Assembly (NCBI GenBank): GCA_905207235.1
Contig: CAJLKN010000015.1
Location: 1-47,730 of the forward strand
Direction of reading: 5' to 3'
Source: an uncultured Eubacteriales bacterium
GTDB taxonomy: Bacteria; Bacillota; Clostridia; Christensenellales; Borkfalkiaceae
DNA length: 47,730 nucleotides
Shown here: positions 8,161 through 17,383 of the stretch, piece after piece
How positions within the stretch are numbered: position 1 is the stretch's first letter
Layout of the letters: the number at the start of each line of letters is the position of its first letter
Translations under genes and position numbers: made by a program
The notes under the pieces: generated by a model
What the model saw: the letters and a program-made list of their open reading frames with translations, nothing else
Told to the model about the DNA's origin: nothing
Database searches by the model: none

Positions 8161-9411
8161 TTATTTTACGATGTCTGCATACAGAGGGAATTCTGCGCAA
8201 AGTTTTGCAACTTCTGCAATGACGTAGTCGTAAGCCGCCTGCTTTTCGTAGATAATTTTGGAAATGAGCTGTGCAATCTTGCGCGCCTGCTCCTCCTTCA
8301 TGCCCCTCGTGGTCATTGCGGGCGTACCGATGCGGATACCCGAAGTTACGAAAGGTTTCTGCGTGTCGAAAGGTATGGCGTTCTTGTTTACGGTGATGTG
8401 CACCTCATCGAGCATCTTTTCGAGCTCCTTGCCCGTAAGCCCCTTGTCGGTGAGGTCGAGGAGAATGAGGTGGTTGTCCGTGCCGCCCGAAACCATTTTA
8501 ACGCCGAGCTTCGTGAACTCGTCAGCCATAGCCTTTGCGTTTGCGACTATCTGCTTCTGATATTCCGTGAACGAAGGGTCCAAAGCCTCCTTGAAAGCTA
8601 CAGCTTTTGCCGCTATTATGTGCATTAAAGGACCGCCCTGAATGCCGGGGAACACGGCTTTATCTATAAGTTTGCCGTACTCTTCCTTGCACATTATTAC
8701 GCCGCCGCGGGGTCCGCGGAGGGTCTTGTGCGTGGTAGTGGTAACAAAGTCTGCATAGGGAACGGGCGAGGGATGAACGCCAGCCGCAACCAGACCTGCG
8801 ATATGCGCGATATCAACCATCATGTACGCGCCGACTTTGTCGCAGATTTCCCTTATGCGCTTGAAATCTATAACTCTGGGATATGCGCTCGCGCCCGAAA
8901 CTATCATCTTGGGGCGGCATTCCACAGCTATTCTTTCCATTTCGTCGTAGTCTATCGTCTGGGTATCCTTGCTTACGCCGTAGGGAACGATGTTGAAATA
9001 CTTACCCGAAATATTGACGGGCGAACCGTGCGAAAGGTGTCCGCCGTGAGCGAGGTTCATGCCCATGACCGTGTCGCCGGGCTGCAAAACGGCAAAGAAC
9101 ACGGCAAGGTTTGCGCTTGCGCCCGAATGGGGCTGAACGTTGCAGTATTCGCAGCCGAACAGCTTTTTGAGGCGGTCGCGCGCGAGGTCCTCGGCGATAT
9201 CCACATACTGGCAACCGCCGTAGTATCTGTGTCCGGGATAACCTTCGGCATACTTGTTTGTGAGGTGGCTGCCAGCCGCCGCAAGCACTGCGGGCGAAAC
9301 AAAGTTTTCGCTCGCGATGAGTTCGATGTTCCCCTGCTGTCTGCCGAGTTCGAGCCTGAGCGCTTTGGCAACTTCGGGGTCGGTTTTTTCTATCAGCGAA
9401 ATGTCTATCAT
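8161..9411 (-). CDS. glyA: Serine hydroxymethyltransferase
   Basis: A 416-residue PLP enzyme that interconverts serine and glycine while loading one-carbon units on tetrahydrofolate; cytosolic. The Schiff-base lysine is K229 in TTTTHKTLRGPRGG. Other family marks are IASENF near residue 33, TNKYAEGYPGHRYYGG near 51, and the PLP-anchoring MVDIAHIAG at 198-206. Full length with no gaps. The start at 9411 has GGAG about 7 bases upstream. It stands alone between its own extended -10 promoter and a strong terminator; no glycine or purine riboswitch was recognised in the short leader. Confidence 0.97.
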   Translation of the reverse strand: MIDISLIEKTDPEVAKALRLELGRQQGNIELIASENFVSPAVLAAAGSHLTNKYAEGYPGHRYYGGCQYVDIAEDLARDRLKKLFGCEYCNVQPHSGASANLAVFFAVLQPGDTVMGMNLAHGGHLSHGSPVNISGKYFNIVPYGVSKDTQTIDYDEMERIAVECRPKMIVSGASAYPRVIDFKRIREICDKVGAYMMVDIAHIAGLVAAGVHPSPVPYADFVTTTTHKTLRGPRGGVIMCKEEYGKLIDKAVFPGIQGGPLMHIIAAKAVAFKEALDPSFTEYQKQIVANAKAMADEFTKLGVKMVSGGTDNHLILLDLTDKGLTGKELEKMLDEVHITVNKNAIPFDTQKPFVTSGIRIGTPAMTTRGMKEEQARKIAQLISKIIYEKQAAYDYVIAEVAKLCAEFPLYADIVK

Positions 9412-9447
9412 AAAAAACTCCGGATAAAAATTTATATTTATGCAATT

Positions 9448-9476
9448 ATTATACCATATATTTTGTCAATATACAA
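9448..9476 (-). promoter_or_regulatory. glyA promoter, extended -10 type
   Basis: Minus strand: TATAAT at 9448-9453 is directly preceded by TGG, giving the extended TGnTATAAT motif. A weak -35 (TTGTAT) sits 17 bases further up. A TTGACA also lies only 10 bases upstream, too close to be the -35 of this -10. Confidence 0.65.
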
Positions 9477-9597
9477 TTATTTGAATGTAATTAACTCAAA
9501 AAAAACGAAAACGCGCAACACCCCTCGCCTTATGCAGATTTCTCGCCGTTCGGGAGCTATGCCGCCCGCCATTGACAAGGCTCGCCTTTAATAAAAA

Positions 9598-9630
9598 GTC
9601 CGCCCCTGCACAGAGTGCGCAGGGGCGGAC
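9598..9630 (-). terminator. Second hairpin terminator downstream of trxA
   Basis: A 12-bp perfect stem (GTCCGCCCCTGC with its complement, 9-base loop) followed on the minus strand by TTTTTA. It backs up the trxA terminator and isolates the glyA promoter. Bases 9480-9597 contain nothing recognisable. Confidence 0.75.
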
Positions 9631-9666
9631 CTTATGACTTTTAACTTTACAACGCAAAATTTGCAC

Positions 9667-9699
9667 AAAAAAAGGCGCGCAAGATTGCGCGCCTTTTTT
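9667..9699 (-). terminator. Terminator of the rplS-to-trxA unit
   Basis: GGCGCGC and GCGCGCC flanked by A and T runs form a stem of up to 13 bp with a 6-base loop. It works best on the minus strand, immediately after trxA. Confidence 0.92.
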
Positions 9700-9702
9700 A
9701 AA

Positions 9703-10017
9703 TTAAAAATTGCCATTCAAGAAATCGACAAATTCGCCCTTGGGCATGAAGCCGAGAGATTTTGCCGTCATCTCGCCGTTTTTGAACACTGCGACATAGG
9801 GAATGGACATTATTCCGTAGCGAGCCGCGAGGTCGTTGCATTCGTCCACATCCACTTTTATGAAGACAGCCTTGTCGGCAAACTGCGCCGAAACTTCTTC
9901 GAGCACGGGAGCAAGCATCTTGCAAGGACCGCACCACGTAGCGAAGAAATCGCAGACAACGGGCTTGTCGCCCTTGAGATATTCGTCAAATTTTGCAGAA
10001 TTAACCTTTTCCGCCAT
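9703..10017 (-). CDS. trxA: Thioredoxin
   Basis: A 104-residue classical thioredoxin. The redox disulfide is in TWCGPCK (C29/C32), with the buried Asp (D23 in VVCDFFA) and the cis-proline loop MSIPYVAVF near residue 75. It keeps cytosolic dithiols reduced, using thioredoxin reductase encoded elsewhere. The ribosome site AAGGAGG overlaps the upstream hisS stop codon (TAAGGAGG), so the two genes are tightly coupled, 12 bases apart. It is the last gene of the long operon. Confidence 0.97.
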   Translation of the reverse strand: MAEKVNSAKFDEYLKGDKPVVCDFFATWCGPCKMLAPVLEEVSAQFADKAVFIKVDVDECNDLAARYGIMSIPYVAVFKNGEMTAKSLGFMPKGEFVDFLNGNF

Positions 10018-10029
10018 AATTAAGCCTCC

Positions 10030-11286
10030 TTAAATATTGTGTTTCAGATAATCATAAATATCCGCAAACGCCACGCTCTGCGAGGTGCCGTCGGACATCT
10101 TTTTAACGTTTACAGTGCGGTTTGCCAGCTCGTCGCCGCCGATTACCGCAACATATTTGGCGCCGATTTTATCGGCGTATTTCATCTGCGCCTTTACCGA
10201 ACGGTTCATAAGGTCGGCTTCCGCGCATATACCCCTTTTCCTGAGCTCGCTGACGAGGGAGAACGCTTCGGCGCGGCTGCTCTCGTCCATGCCCGCAATA
10301 TAAATTTCGGGAACGGGCTGTTCGGGGAAGGCAACGCCCGTGTTTTCCATAAGCAGCATAAGCCTTTCGATGCCCGCGGCAAAGCCTATCGCGGGAATTG
10401 AAGGTCCGCCGAGCTCGCTTATAAGTCCGTCGTATCTGCCGCCTCCGCACACAGTTCCCTGCGCGCCTATGGAAGTGGAAACAAACTCGAACACGGTGCG
10501 CGTGTAATAGTCCAGACCCCTTACTATGCCGGGATTAACGCAATACTGCACGCCCTGCGCGTCCAGAAGAGCGCGGACGGAAGCAAAGTGCTTTGAGCAA
10601 TCGTCGCACAGATAATCGAGTATGCTCGGCGCGCCCTTTATTATCTGCCTGCACCCCTCCTCCTTGCAGTCGAGTATGCGAAGGGGATTTTTATTAAGCC
10701 TGTCGCGGCAGACGGGGCACATTTCGTCAGCGCGCGCGGAAAAGTATTCTTTGAGCGCGGCGTTGTACCTGGCGCGGCAGCTTTTGCAACCTATTGAGTT
10801 TATCTCGAGCCGCGTATCCTTTATGCCAAGTTTGTCCAGAAAGGAGGACGCCGCAAAAATTACTTCCGCATCGGCGTAAGGCTCGGCTGAGCCGAACATT
10901 TCTATGCCGAACTGGTGGAATTCGCGCAGTCTGCCCGCCTGAGGGCGTTCGTACCTGTAACAGGGCGTTATATAGTAAGCCTTTAAGGGCAAGGGCGCAG
11001 AGGCAAGTCCCTTTTCGACGAACATTCGCGCGACGCCCGCCGTTCCCTCGGGCTTTAAGGTTATGGAGCGACCGCCCTTGTCGAGAAAGGTGTACATCTC
11101 CTTATTGACTATGTCCGTCGTGTCGCCCACGCCGCGGGCAAAAAGTTCTGTGTGCTCGAATACGGGTGTGCGCACTTCCTTCATGCCGAAAGCGCAAGCC
11201 GTCTCGCGCGCGCAATTTTCTATGAACTGCCATTTATATGACTGGTCGGGCAATACGTCCTTTGTGCCCTTGGGTATGTTTATCAT
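10030..11286 (-). CDS. hisS: Histidyl-tRNA synthetase
   Basis: A 418-residue class II synthetase that charges tRNA-His. The N-terminus MINIPKGTKDVLPDQ is typical. Motif 2 is in CYRYERPQAGRLREFHQFG, the histidine-specific loop is RGLDYYTRTVFEF, motif 3 is GIERLMLL, and a C-terminal anticodon-binding domain follows (last ~95 residues). The start at 11286 has AGGAGA six bases upstream, excluding a 6-codon extension. No T-box leader is visible; the gene lies 30 bases after hslU inside the operon. Confidence 0.96.
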   Translation of the reverse strand: MINIPKGTKDVLPDQSYKWQFIENCARETACAFGMKEVRTPVFEHTELFARGVGDTTDIVNKEMYTFLDKGGRSITLKPEGTAGVARMFVEKGLASAPLPLKAYYITPCYRYERPQAGRLREFHQFGIEMFGSAEPYADAEVIFAASSFLDKLGIKDTRLEINSIGCKSCRARYNAALKEYFSARADEMCPVCRDRLNKNPLRILDCKEEGCRQIIKGAPSILDYLCDDCSKHFASVRALLDAQGVQYCVNPGIVRGLDYYTRTVFEFVSTSIGAQGTVCGGGRYDGLISELGGPSIPAIGFAAGIERLMLLMENTGVAFPEQPVPEIYIAGMDESSRAEAFSLVSELRKRGICAEADLMNRSVKAQMKYADKIGAKYVAVIGGDELANRTVNVKKMSDGTSQSVAFADIYDYLKHNI

Positions 11287-11316
11287 AATTTCTCCTGTCC
11301 GCACAAGCGGTTAAAA

Positions 11317-12648
11317 TCAGTTTGCAGAAAAGCCTGTAATTTTAAGTCCGCGCTTGCCGCCGCATGTTTTTACGAGTTTTTCTACGTGTTCATCGACGTA
11401 TTTTTTGTTGATTTCGAGGGTTACGAGGGGATAATCGTTGCCGCCCGCCTCGAAAGAAATTTCTTCCAGAAGGTATTCCATAACAGTATGCAGACGGCGC
11501 GCACCGATGTCCTCTGCGGTCGTGTTGAGCTCTTCCGCGATTTCGGCTATGCGCTCTATGGCGTCGCTCTTGAACTGCAAATCTATGTTATCGACGGCGA
11601 GAAGCGCCGAATACTGCATAGTTATTGCGTTGTGCGTCTGCGTGAGAATGTTTACAAAATCCTGCTTTTTGAGGCTGTTGAGCTCGACGAGAACGGGGAA
11701 ACGACCTAAAAATTCGGGAATGAGGTCCTCCACCTTGGAAACGTGGAATGCGCCCGCCGCAATGAACAGAATGTAGTCCGTCTTTACGGGTCCGTACTTG
11801 GTCATTACCGTGCAGCCTTCGACTATGGGAAGAATGTCGCGCTGAACGCCCTCGCGGGAGACGTCTATGCCGCCGCTGTTGCCGCCGGCGATTTTATCTA
11901 TTTCATCAATGAAAATTATACCGTCGTTTTCGGCGCGGCGGATAGCCTCCGTCTGAACGGCGTCGTCGTCGATGAGTTTGTCGGCTTCCTCCGCCATAAG
12001 AATATTCCTCGCCTCGGCGACGGTTATCTTGCGCTTTTTTCTCCTGTTCATGCCGAGAGAGCCGAACACTGAACCTAAATCTATCGCCGCGCCCTGACCG
12101 GGGGAAAGCTCCAAAGGCTTGGGATTGTCGGCGACTTCGAGCTCTATTACCGTACTATCGTACTTGCCGTTATGAATATCGTCAACGAGGTTATTTTCAA
12201 AAATTTCCTTGGAAAATTCGCCGCGCTCGTCCTTCTTCACTTCGGCGAGCACCTTGGCAATTCTGCGCTCGGCGGTAGCCATAGCCTTGTAGCTGACCTC
12301 TTTGGTCTTTTCTTCCTTGACAAGGCGTATCGCGCACTCCGCAAGGTCGCGCACCATGCTCTCGACGTCCCTGCCGACATAGCCGACCTCGGTATATTTT
12401 GTAGCTTCGACCTTTAAAAAGGGAGCTTTGACGAGCTTTGCCAGCCTTCTGGCGATTTCCGTCTTGCCGACGCCCGTGGGGCCCTTCATTATGATGTTTT
12501 TGGGCGTAACCTCTTCGCGCAGTTCGGGCGAAAGCTGACTGCGGCGGTAGCGGTTGCGAAGGGCAATCGCCACGGCCTTTTTGGCTTCGTCCTGACCTAT
12601 GATGTATTTATTGAGTTCGTGAACTATCTGTTTGGGTGTAAGATCCAT
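11317..12648 (-). CDS. hslU: HslU/ClpY AAA+ ATPase, without its usual partner gene
   Basis: A 443-residue AAA+ unfoldase of the HslUV (ClpYQ) protease. Walker A is GPTGVGKTE at 56-64, the pore-loop region is KYTEVGYVGRDVES near 90, Walker B is IIFIDEID, and the I-domain lies between them. HslU normally feeds substrates to the HslV peptidase, usually encoded directly upstream; here the upstream neighbour is trmFO and hslV is absent from this window. The C-terminus (GLKITGFSAN) lacks the usual hydrophobic tail like LSQFIL/LSRFIL that docks into HslV. ATPase motifs look intact, so the protein is probably active, but its partner is in question. Confidence 0.93.
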   Translation of the reverse strand: MDLTPKQIVHELNKYIIGQDEAKKAVAIALRNRYRRSQLSPELREEVTPKNIIMKGPTGVGKTEIARRLAKLVKAPFLKVEATKYTEVGYVGRDVESMVRDLAECAIRLVKEEKTKEVSYKAMATAERRIAKVLAEVKKDERGEFSKEIFENNLVDDIHNGKYDSTVIELEVADNPKPLELSPGQGAAIDLGSVFGSLGMNRRKKRKITVAEARNILMAEEADKLIDDDAVQTEAIRRAENDGIIFIDEIDKIAGGNSGGIDVSREGVQRDILPIVEGCTVMTKYGPVKTDYILFIAAGAFHVSKVEDLIPEFLGRFPVLVELNSLKKQDFVNILTQTHNAITMQYSALLAVDNIDLQFKSDAIERIAEIAEELNTTAEDIGARRLHTVMEYLLEEISFEAGGNDYPLVTLEINKKYVDEHVEKLVKTCGGKRGLKITGFSAN

Positions 12649-12651
12649 AAT

Positions 12652-13956
12652 CTACTCCTCGTTAAGTTGCTGAATATACCGCGACATATAGTCGAGCGAA
12701 CGCTCCGCAAGGTATGCGTAGCGCTGTTTTTTGTCGCGTATGCGGTTATCCGACGCGCGCAGAATGCCGAAGTTGGCGTTCATGGGCGTAAAATTTTCGT
12801 TTGACCGCGATATATGTGCCGACAAAGCGCCCAGAATGCTTATATCTTCGGGTATTATCGGCGCCTTGCCCTGCATTTTTCTGAGAGCATGAACGGCGCA
12901 TAAAAGTCCGCTCGCCGCGCTCTCGACATATCCCTCCACGCCCGTAATCTGACCCGCGAAGAAAATTTGCGGGTTGCTCTTTAACGAAAAGTCCGCATTG
13001 AGGCAATCGGGGGAATTGATATAAGTGTTTCTGTGCATTACTCCGTAGCGCAGAAATTCGGCGTTTTTGAGGGCGGGAATGAGGGCGAATACCCTCTTCT
13101 GCTCGGGAAATTTCAAATTTGTCTGACAGCCGACGAGGTTGTATGCCTGACCTTCGCAGTTTTCCTTGCGCAGTTGCAGTATGGCATAAAATTTATTGCC
13201 CTTTTCGTCCCTTATGCCGACGGGCTTGAAGGGACCGAAGCGCAGAGTATCCTTTCCGCGCGCCGCCATTACCTCTACGGGCATGCAGCCTTCGAAAATT
13301 TCACCCTTTTCGAAGTCGTGCAAAAGCGCACGCTCCGCATGGGTGAGTTCGTAAACGAAGCGAGAATACTCCTCCTCCGTCAGCGGACAGTTGATGTAAT
13401 CGTCGCCGCCCTTGCCGTATCTGTCGCCGAAAAAGGCGCAGTTCATGTCTATGCTGTCGCGCGAAACTATGGGCGCGGAAGCGTCGTAAAAATGCAACTG
13501 CGCGCCCGTCTTTGCGGCGATATCCGCCGCCAGAGCGTCTAAGGTCAAAGGTCCCGTGGCTATTATGCAAAAGCCCTCTTCGGGAATGCTTTTAACCTCT
13601 TGGCTGATTATTTTTATGTTGGGGCAGGAGGTTATTTTATCGGTAACGAACGCCGCAAATTTTTCCCTGTCCACAGCGAGTGCGCCGCCCGCGGGAACGC
13701 GCGTTGCCTCCGCCGCTTCCATCGTGAGCGAGCCTAAAAGGCGCATTTCTTCCTTTAAAAGCCCGCAGGCGTTGGTGTAAGGGTCGGCGCCCTTCAATGA
13801 ATTGGAGCATACCAGCTCGCAGAAGTTTTTATCCGAATGTGCGGGAGTGAAGCGCGAGGGCTTTATGTCGTAAAGCTCTACCTCCGCTCCGCCGCGGGCG
13901 AGGGCGTAAGCCGCCTCGCAGCCCGCAAGTCCCGCGCCTATTACTTTAATTTTCAT
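12652..13956 (-). CDS. trmFO: tRNA (uracil-54-C5) methyltransferase, folate/FAD-dependent
   Basis: A 434-residue flavoprotein that makes ribothymidine at position 54 of tRNA using methylene-tetrahydrofolate and FADH2. The FAD fold is at the N-terminus (KVIGAGLAGCEAAYALA). The conserved ELVCSNSLKG motif is at 47-56 and the catalytic-region GCMPVEVMAARG follows near 220. Length matches the family. It overlaps the end of topA by 11 bases, and the stop is 3 bases before the hslU ATG. In many Bacillota xerC and hslV separate trmFO from hslU; both are missing here. Confidence 0.95.
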   Translation of the reverse strand: MKIKVIGAGLAGCEAAYALARGGAEVELYDIKPSRFTPAHSDKNFCELVCSNSLKGADPYTNACGLLKEEMRLLGSLTMEAAEATRVPAGGALAVDREKFAAFVTDKITSCPNIKIISQEVKSIPEEGFCIIATGPLTLDALAADIAAKTGAQLHFYDASAPIVSRDSIDMNCAFFGDRYGKGGDDYINCPLTEEEYSRFVYELTHAERALLHDFEKGEIFEGCMPVEVMAARGKDTLRFGPFKPVGIRDEKGNKFYAILQLRKENCEGQAYNLVGCQTNLKFPEQKRVFALIPALKNAEFLRYGVMHRNTYINSPDCLNADFSLKSNPQIFFAGQITGVEGYVESAASGLLCAVHALRKMQGKAPIIPEDISILGALSAHISRSNENFTPMNANFGILRASDNRIRDKKQRYAYLAERSLDYMSRYIQQLNEE

Positions 13957-16273
13957 TGTCTTCGGCGGGAGCGTCCGCGCTGTATGAGCAATTTTTATCC
14001 GAGCACTTTATTTTATCGCCCTTGCGTATGAGATACTTTCCGCACACGGGGCACTTGTCGCCCGTGGGGATATCCCAGCTTAAAAACCTGCACTCGGGAT
14101 AGCCCGTGCAACCGTAATATATTTTTCCGTTTTTGGAGCGCATTCTGCGCATGGGACGACCGCAGTCGGGGCACTTGCCCTCCGTCTTTTCGCCCTCTTT
14201 GGGCTTGCCGTCGGGGGCGTTCAAAGGTCTCTTCGCGCCGCACTTTGCGCATTCCAGATACGCGCCGTACTTGCCCTTTTTTATGAGCATTTCGCCGCCG
14301 CAGGCGTGGCATTTTTCCTCGGTAACCTTTGCGTCGATGGGCAATATGCACGAGCATTCGGGGTAGTTGGGGCAGGCGAGGAATTTGCCGAACTTGCCGC
14401 TCTTTACCACCATGTTAGCGCCGCACTTGGGACAGCGCACATCCGAAATTTCCACCTCGGACTCGCTGATTATGTTGGAACATTTGGGATAGTTTGAGCA
14501 GGCGAGGTACTTGCCGTATTTGCCCGAGCGGCGTATCATGGGGCTGCCGCACTTTTCGCAGATGATATCCGTCATTTCGTCGCCGTCGCAGGCAGCCGTT
14601 TTGAGGTGCTCTGCAAACGAGGGATAAAAGTCGGCGATAATCTTGTGCCAGTCCACGCCGCCGTCCTCGATTTTATCGAGTTCGTCCTCCATTTTTGCCG
14701 TAAAGCCGACGTCCATTATGTCCTTGAAATAATGCACGAGCATGTCGGTAATTTTATATGCAATTTCGGTGGGCACCATATATTTGCCGTCCTTTTCGAC
14801 ATAGTGGCGCTTGTTCAGAACCGAAATTATGGAAGCGTACGTTGAAGGTCTGCCTATGCCCTTTTCGTCCATAGTCTTGACCAAAGACGCGTCGGTATAG
14901 CGCAGGGGCGGGCGGGTGAACTTCTGTTCCTTGCCCAGATCGCACAGATTGAGAGCGTCGCCCTCCTGAACGGGGGGAAGAAGTTTCTGGTTCTCCTCCT
15001 CCGCGTCGGCGTCGGAAAAGCTCTGATAAGCGGCGGTATAGCCCGCAAAAAGCAGAGCCTTGCCGCTTGCCTTGAAGGTATAGCCCGACGAAACCGCCTC
15101 TATCTGCATGGAATTATACTGTGCCTCCGCCATCTGCGAGGCGACGAAGCGGTCGTAAACGAGCTTATAAACGTTGTAATGCTTTTTGTCGAGATACTGC
15201 TTTACGCTCGCGGGCGTTATGGAAAGATTTATCGGTCTTATCGCCTCGTGCGCGTCCTGCGCGCCCTTCTTTGTCGCGTAGATATTGGGGCGGGCGGGGG
15301 CATATTTTTCGCCGTAGGTGTTCTTTATGAACTCTATCGCAGCCTGCTGCGCCTCGACGGCGATACGCGTGCTGTCCGTACGGATATAGGTTATGAGCGC
15401 TATGTGGTCGCCGCCGACGTCCATGCCCTCGTAGAGGTGCTGCGCAACGAGCATGGTTTCGGGCGAGGACATGCCGAATTTATTGGAAGCGTCCTGTTGA
15501 AGGGATGATGTGGTGAAAGGGGCGGGCGCGTGAGATTTTGTTACACCGCTCTTGATTTTCGATACGGTGAACTGACCCGCGCGTATCTTTGCCTCAACCG
15601 CCGCCGCCTGCTCTGCGGTAACCGACTTGCCGCTCTTTTTGAGCTGATAGGTAGCCTTGAAAGGGTTGTACTTCGCCGCGGTATCCTGAAGCGAAGCCGT
15701 GAATGTGTAGTATTCCTCGGGCTTGAAGGCGGCAATCTCCCTCTCCCTGTCGACAATGAGCCTCAGCGCAACCGACTGAACGCGGCCTGCGGACAGTCCG
15801 CTCTGAATGCGGTTATTGAGAAGGGGAGAGAGCTTGTAACCGACAAGTCTGTCCAGAACTCGCCTTGCCTGCTGGGCATCGACGAGGTTATAATCTATCT
15901 TTCTGGGATGTTTGAGCGCGTTTTCGACGGCTTTGGGGGAAATTTCGTTGAATTCCACCCTGTTTGCGCCGTCCGCATCCATGCCGAGCACGGTCTGAAG
16001 GTGCCAGCTTATTGCTTCGCCCTCGCGGTCGGGGTCGGTCGCAAGGTAAACTTTGCCCGCTTTTTTCGCCTCTTCGGACAGCCTTTTTATGACTTCCTTT
16101 TTATTGGGCGTAATTTCGTAGCGAGGCTCGAAATTTTCGGTTATCTTTACGCCGAGCGTCTTTTCGGGCAAATCGCGGACGTGTCCGCCCGAGGCATCTA
16201 CCTTATATTTGCCCTTTAAATATTTTGAAATGGTTTTTGCCTTTGAAGGCGACTCAACTATGATTAAATCCAT
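13946..16273 (-). CDS. topA: DNA topoisomerase I
   Basis: A 775-residue type IA topoisomerase that relaxes negative supercoils. The Toprim domain has VESPSKA (E7) and the DPDREGE cluster at 80-86; the active-site tyrosine is Y296 in ITYIRTDSTR. The C-terminus carries at least four Cys4 zinc-ribbon repeats from about residue 580: CEKCG..CSNYPKC, CPKCG..CPNYPEC, CHACG..CAKCG, CPDCG..CTGYPEC, and a last CPVCG module. It lies 42 bases after dprA and overlaps trmFO. Confidence 0.97.
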   Translation of the reverse strand: MDLIIVESPSKAKTISKYLKGKYKVDASGGHVRDLPEKTLGVKITENFEPRYEITPNKKEVIKRLSEEAKKAGKVYLATDPDREGEAISWHLQTVLGMDADGANRVEFNEISPKAVENALKHPRKIDYNLVDAQQARRVLDRLVGYKLSPLLNNRIQSGLSAGRVQSVALRLIVDREREIAAFKPEEYYTFTASLQDTAAKYNPFKATYQLKKSGKSVTAEQAAAVEAKIRAGQFTVSKIKSGVTKSHAPAPFTTSSLQQDASNKFGMSSPETMLVAQHLYEGMDVGGDHIALITYIRTDSTRIAVEAQQAAIEFIKNTYGEKYAPARPNIYATKKGAQDAHEAIRPINLSITPASVKQYLDKKHYNVYKLVYDRFVASQMAEAQYNSMQIEAVSSGYTFKASGKALLFAGYTAAYQSFSDADAEEENQKLLPPVQEGDALNLCDLGKEQKFTRPPLRYTDASLVKTMDEKGIGRPSTYASIISVLNKRHYVEKDGKYMVPTEIAYKITDMLVHYFKDIMDVGFTAKMEDELDKIEDGGVDWHKIIADFYPSFAEHLKTAACDGDEMTDIICEKCGSPMIRRSGKYGKYLACSNYPKCSNIISESEVEISDVRCPKCGANMVVKSGKFGKFLACPNYPECSCILPIDAKVTEEKCHACGGEMLIKKGKYGAYLECAKCGAKRPLNAPDGKPKEGEKTEGKCPDCGRPMRRMRSKNGKIYYGCTGYPECRFLSWDIPTGDKCPVCGKYLIRKGDKIKCSDKNCSYSADAPAEDNEN

Positions 16274-16315
16274 GACTTCTCCAAATAATTTTAAAGCGCC
16301 CTTTGTGCGCCCGCC

Positions 16316-17383
16316 TTATTGAACGGCGGAAAATCTGTTTCCGCCCTCGCGCGCTATTATGCCTTTCACCTCGAGCGACGAGCAGACCGCTATGACTTCG
16401 TACGCCGCCATTCCCGTCTGTGCGGCTATTGCGCTCACGTGCGACGTGCCCTCCCGCCTTAGAAGTTCGGCGACTTTGCTCTCCGCAGGCGAAAGATTTT
16501 GTTTTTCCGCACTGTATTCTAACCCGAACGCCAGGAAAATGTCAAGTACATTTCTGCACAGCGAGGCGCCCTCTTTAATGAGATTGTTGCAGCCTTCGCC
16601 GCTCTTTATGCCCAGCGAATGGGGAAAGGCGAACACGTCCCTGTTGTAATCTACGGCATACTGCGCCGTAATAAGCGCGCCGCTGCGCTCCGCCGCGGAT
16701 ACGACGAGAACTCCTCGCGACAGTCCCGCAATTATGCGGTTGCGAGCGACAAACATATACTTTTTTATGCTCGTTTCGGGGGGATATTCCGAAATTGTCA
16801 GTCCTCTTTTTTCAACTTCTTTTACGAGCGGAATATTGACCGCGGGATAAATGTGATTGTGTCCGCCGGGCAGAACGCAGATTAGGTTGCCCGAGGACAG
16901 AGCGCCCTTTAAAGCCGCGCTGTCCGCGCCGTCGGCTATGCCCGTTACGACGGTAATTTTCTGCGATATTTCGCCGCTTATTTTAGAGCAGGCGGCTATC
17001 GTTGCGGGCGGAGTGCGGCGCGAGCCGACCACTGCAAATTTTTCGCCCTGCAAAAGCTGTATATTGCCCCTGCAATACAAAATATGCGGCGGCACGGGAA
17101 TTTCCGCAAGTTTTTCGGGATAGAGCCCGCTTTGCCGCGTTACGCAGACGATTTTGCTCCTTTCGAGCGAGCGCATAACTTTCGCCCTGTAACTTTTGCT
17201 GCAAAAATCAGTCCTTAATTTATTATATACTCCCTCGCCGACGCTTTTAATCAGAGCGGCGACACATTTTGCGCCATGCGACCAATTTTCATCCGCCGCA
17301 CACAATAAAAGATTTTTCTGCTCGTAACTTAGCTCTGAAAAGCTGTCTGCGATAATTATATTTATTTCCCGTTCGGAATACAT
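16316..17383 (-). CDS. dprA: DNA-processing protein DprA
   Basis: A 355-residue protein that loads RecA on incoming single-stranded DNA during transformation. The Rossmann-like core begins with FAVVGSRRTPP near residue 117. It includes VTGIADGADSAALKGAL and VLPGGHNHIYP, all family hallmarks, and the last ~60 residues form the winged-helix DprA_WH domain (RREGTSHVSAIAAQTGM). The ATG overlaps the comM stop by one base (TGATG), so translation is coupled. Confidence 0.95.
   Translation of the reverse strand: MYSEREINIIIADSFSELSYEQKNLLLCAADENWSHGAKCVAALIKSVGEGVYNKLRTDFCSKSYRAKVMRSLERSKIVCVTRQSGLYPEKLAEIPVPPHILYCRGNIQLLQGEKFAVVGSRRTPPATIAACSKISGEISQKITVVTGIADGADSAALKGALSSGNLICVLPGGHNHIYPAVNIPLVKEVEKRGLTISEYPPETSIKKYMFVARNRIIAGLSRGVLVVSAAERSGALITAQYAVDYNRDVFAFPHSLGIKSGEGCNNLIKEGASLCRNVLDIFLAFGLEYSAEKQNLSPAESKVAELLRREGTSHVSAIAAQTGMAAYEVIAVCSSLEVKGIIAREGGNRFSAVQ

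Noticed and set aside
11286..11320. T-box leader for hisS
   Set aside because: Only 30 bases separate hslU and hisS; no T-box sequence or antiterminator fits.
15530..16219. 229-codon plus-strand reading opposite topA
   Set aside because: Antisense shadow of the topoisomerase core.
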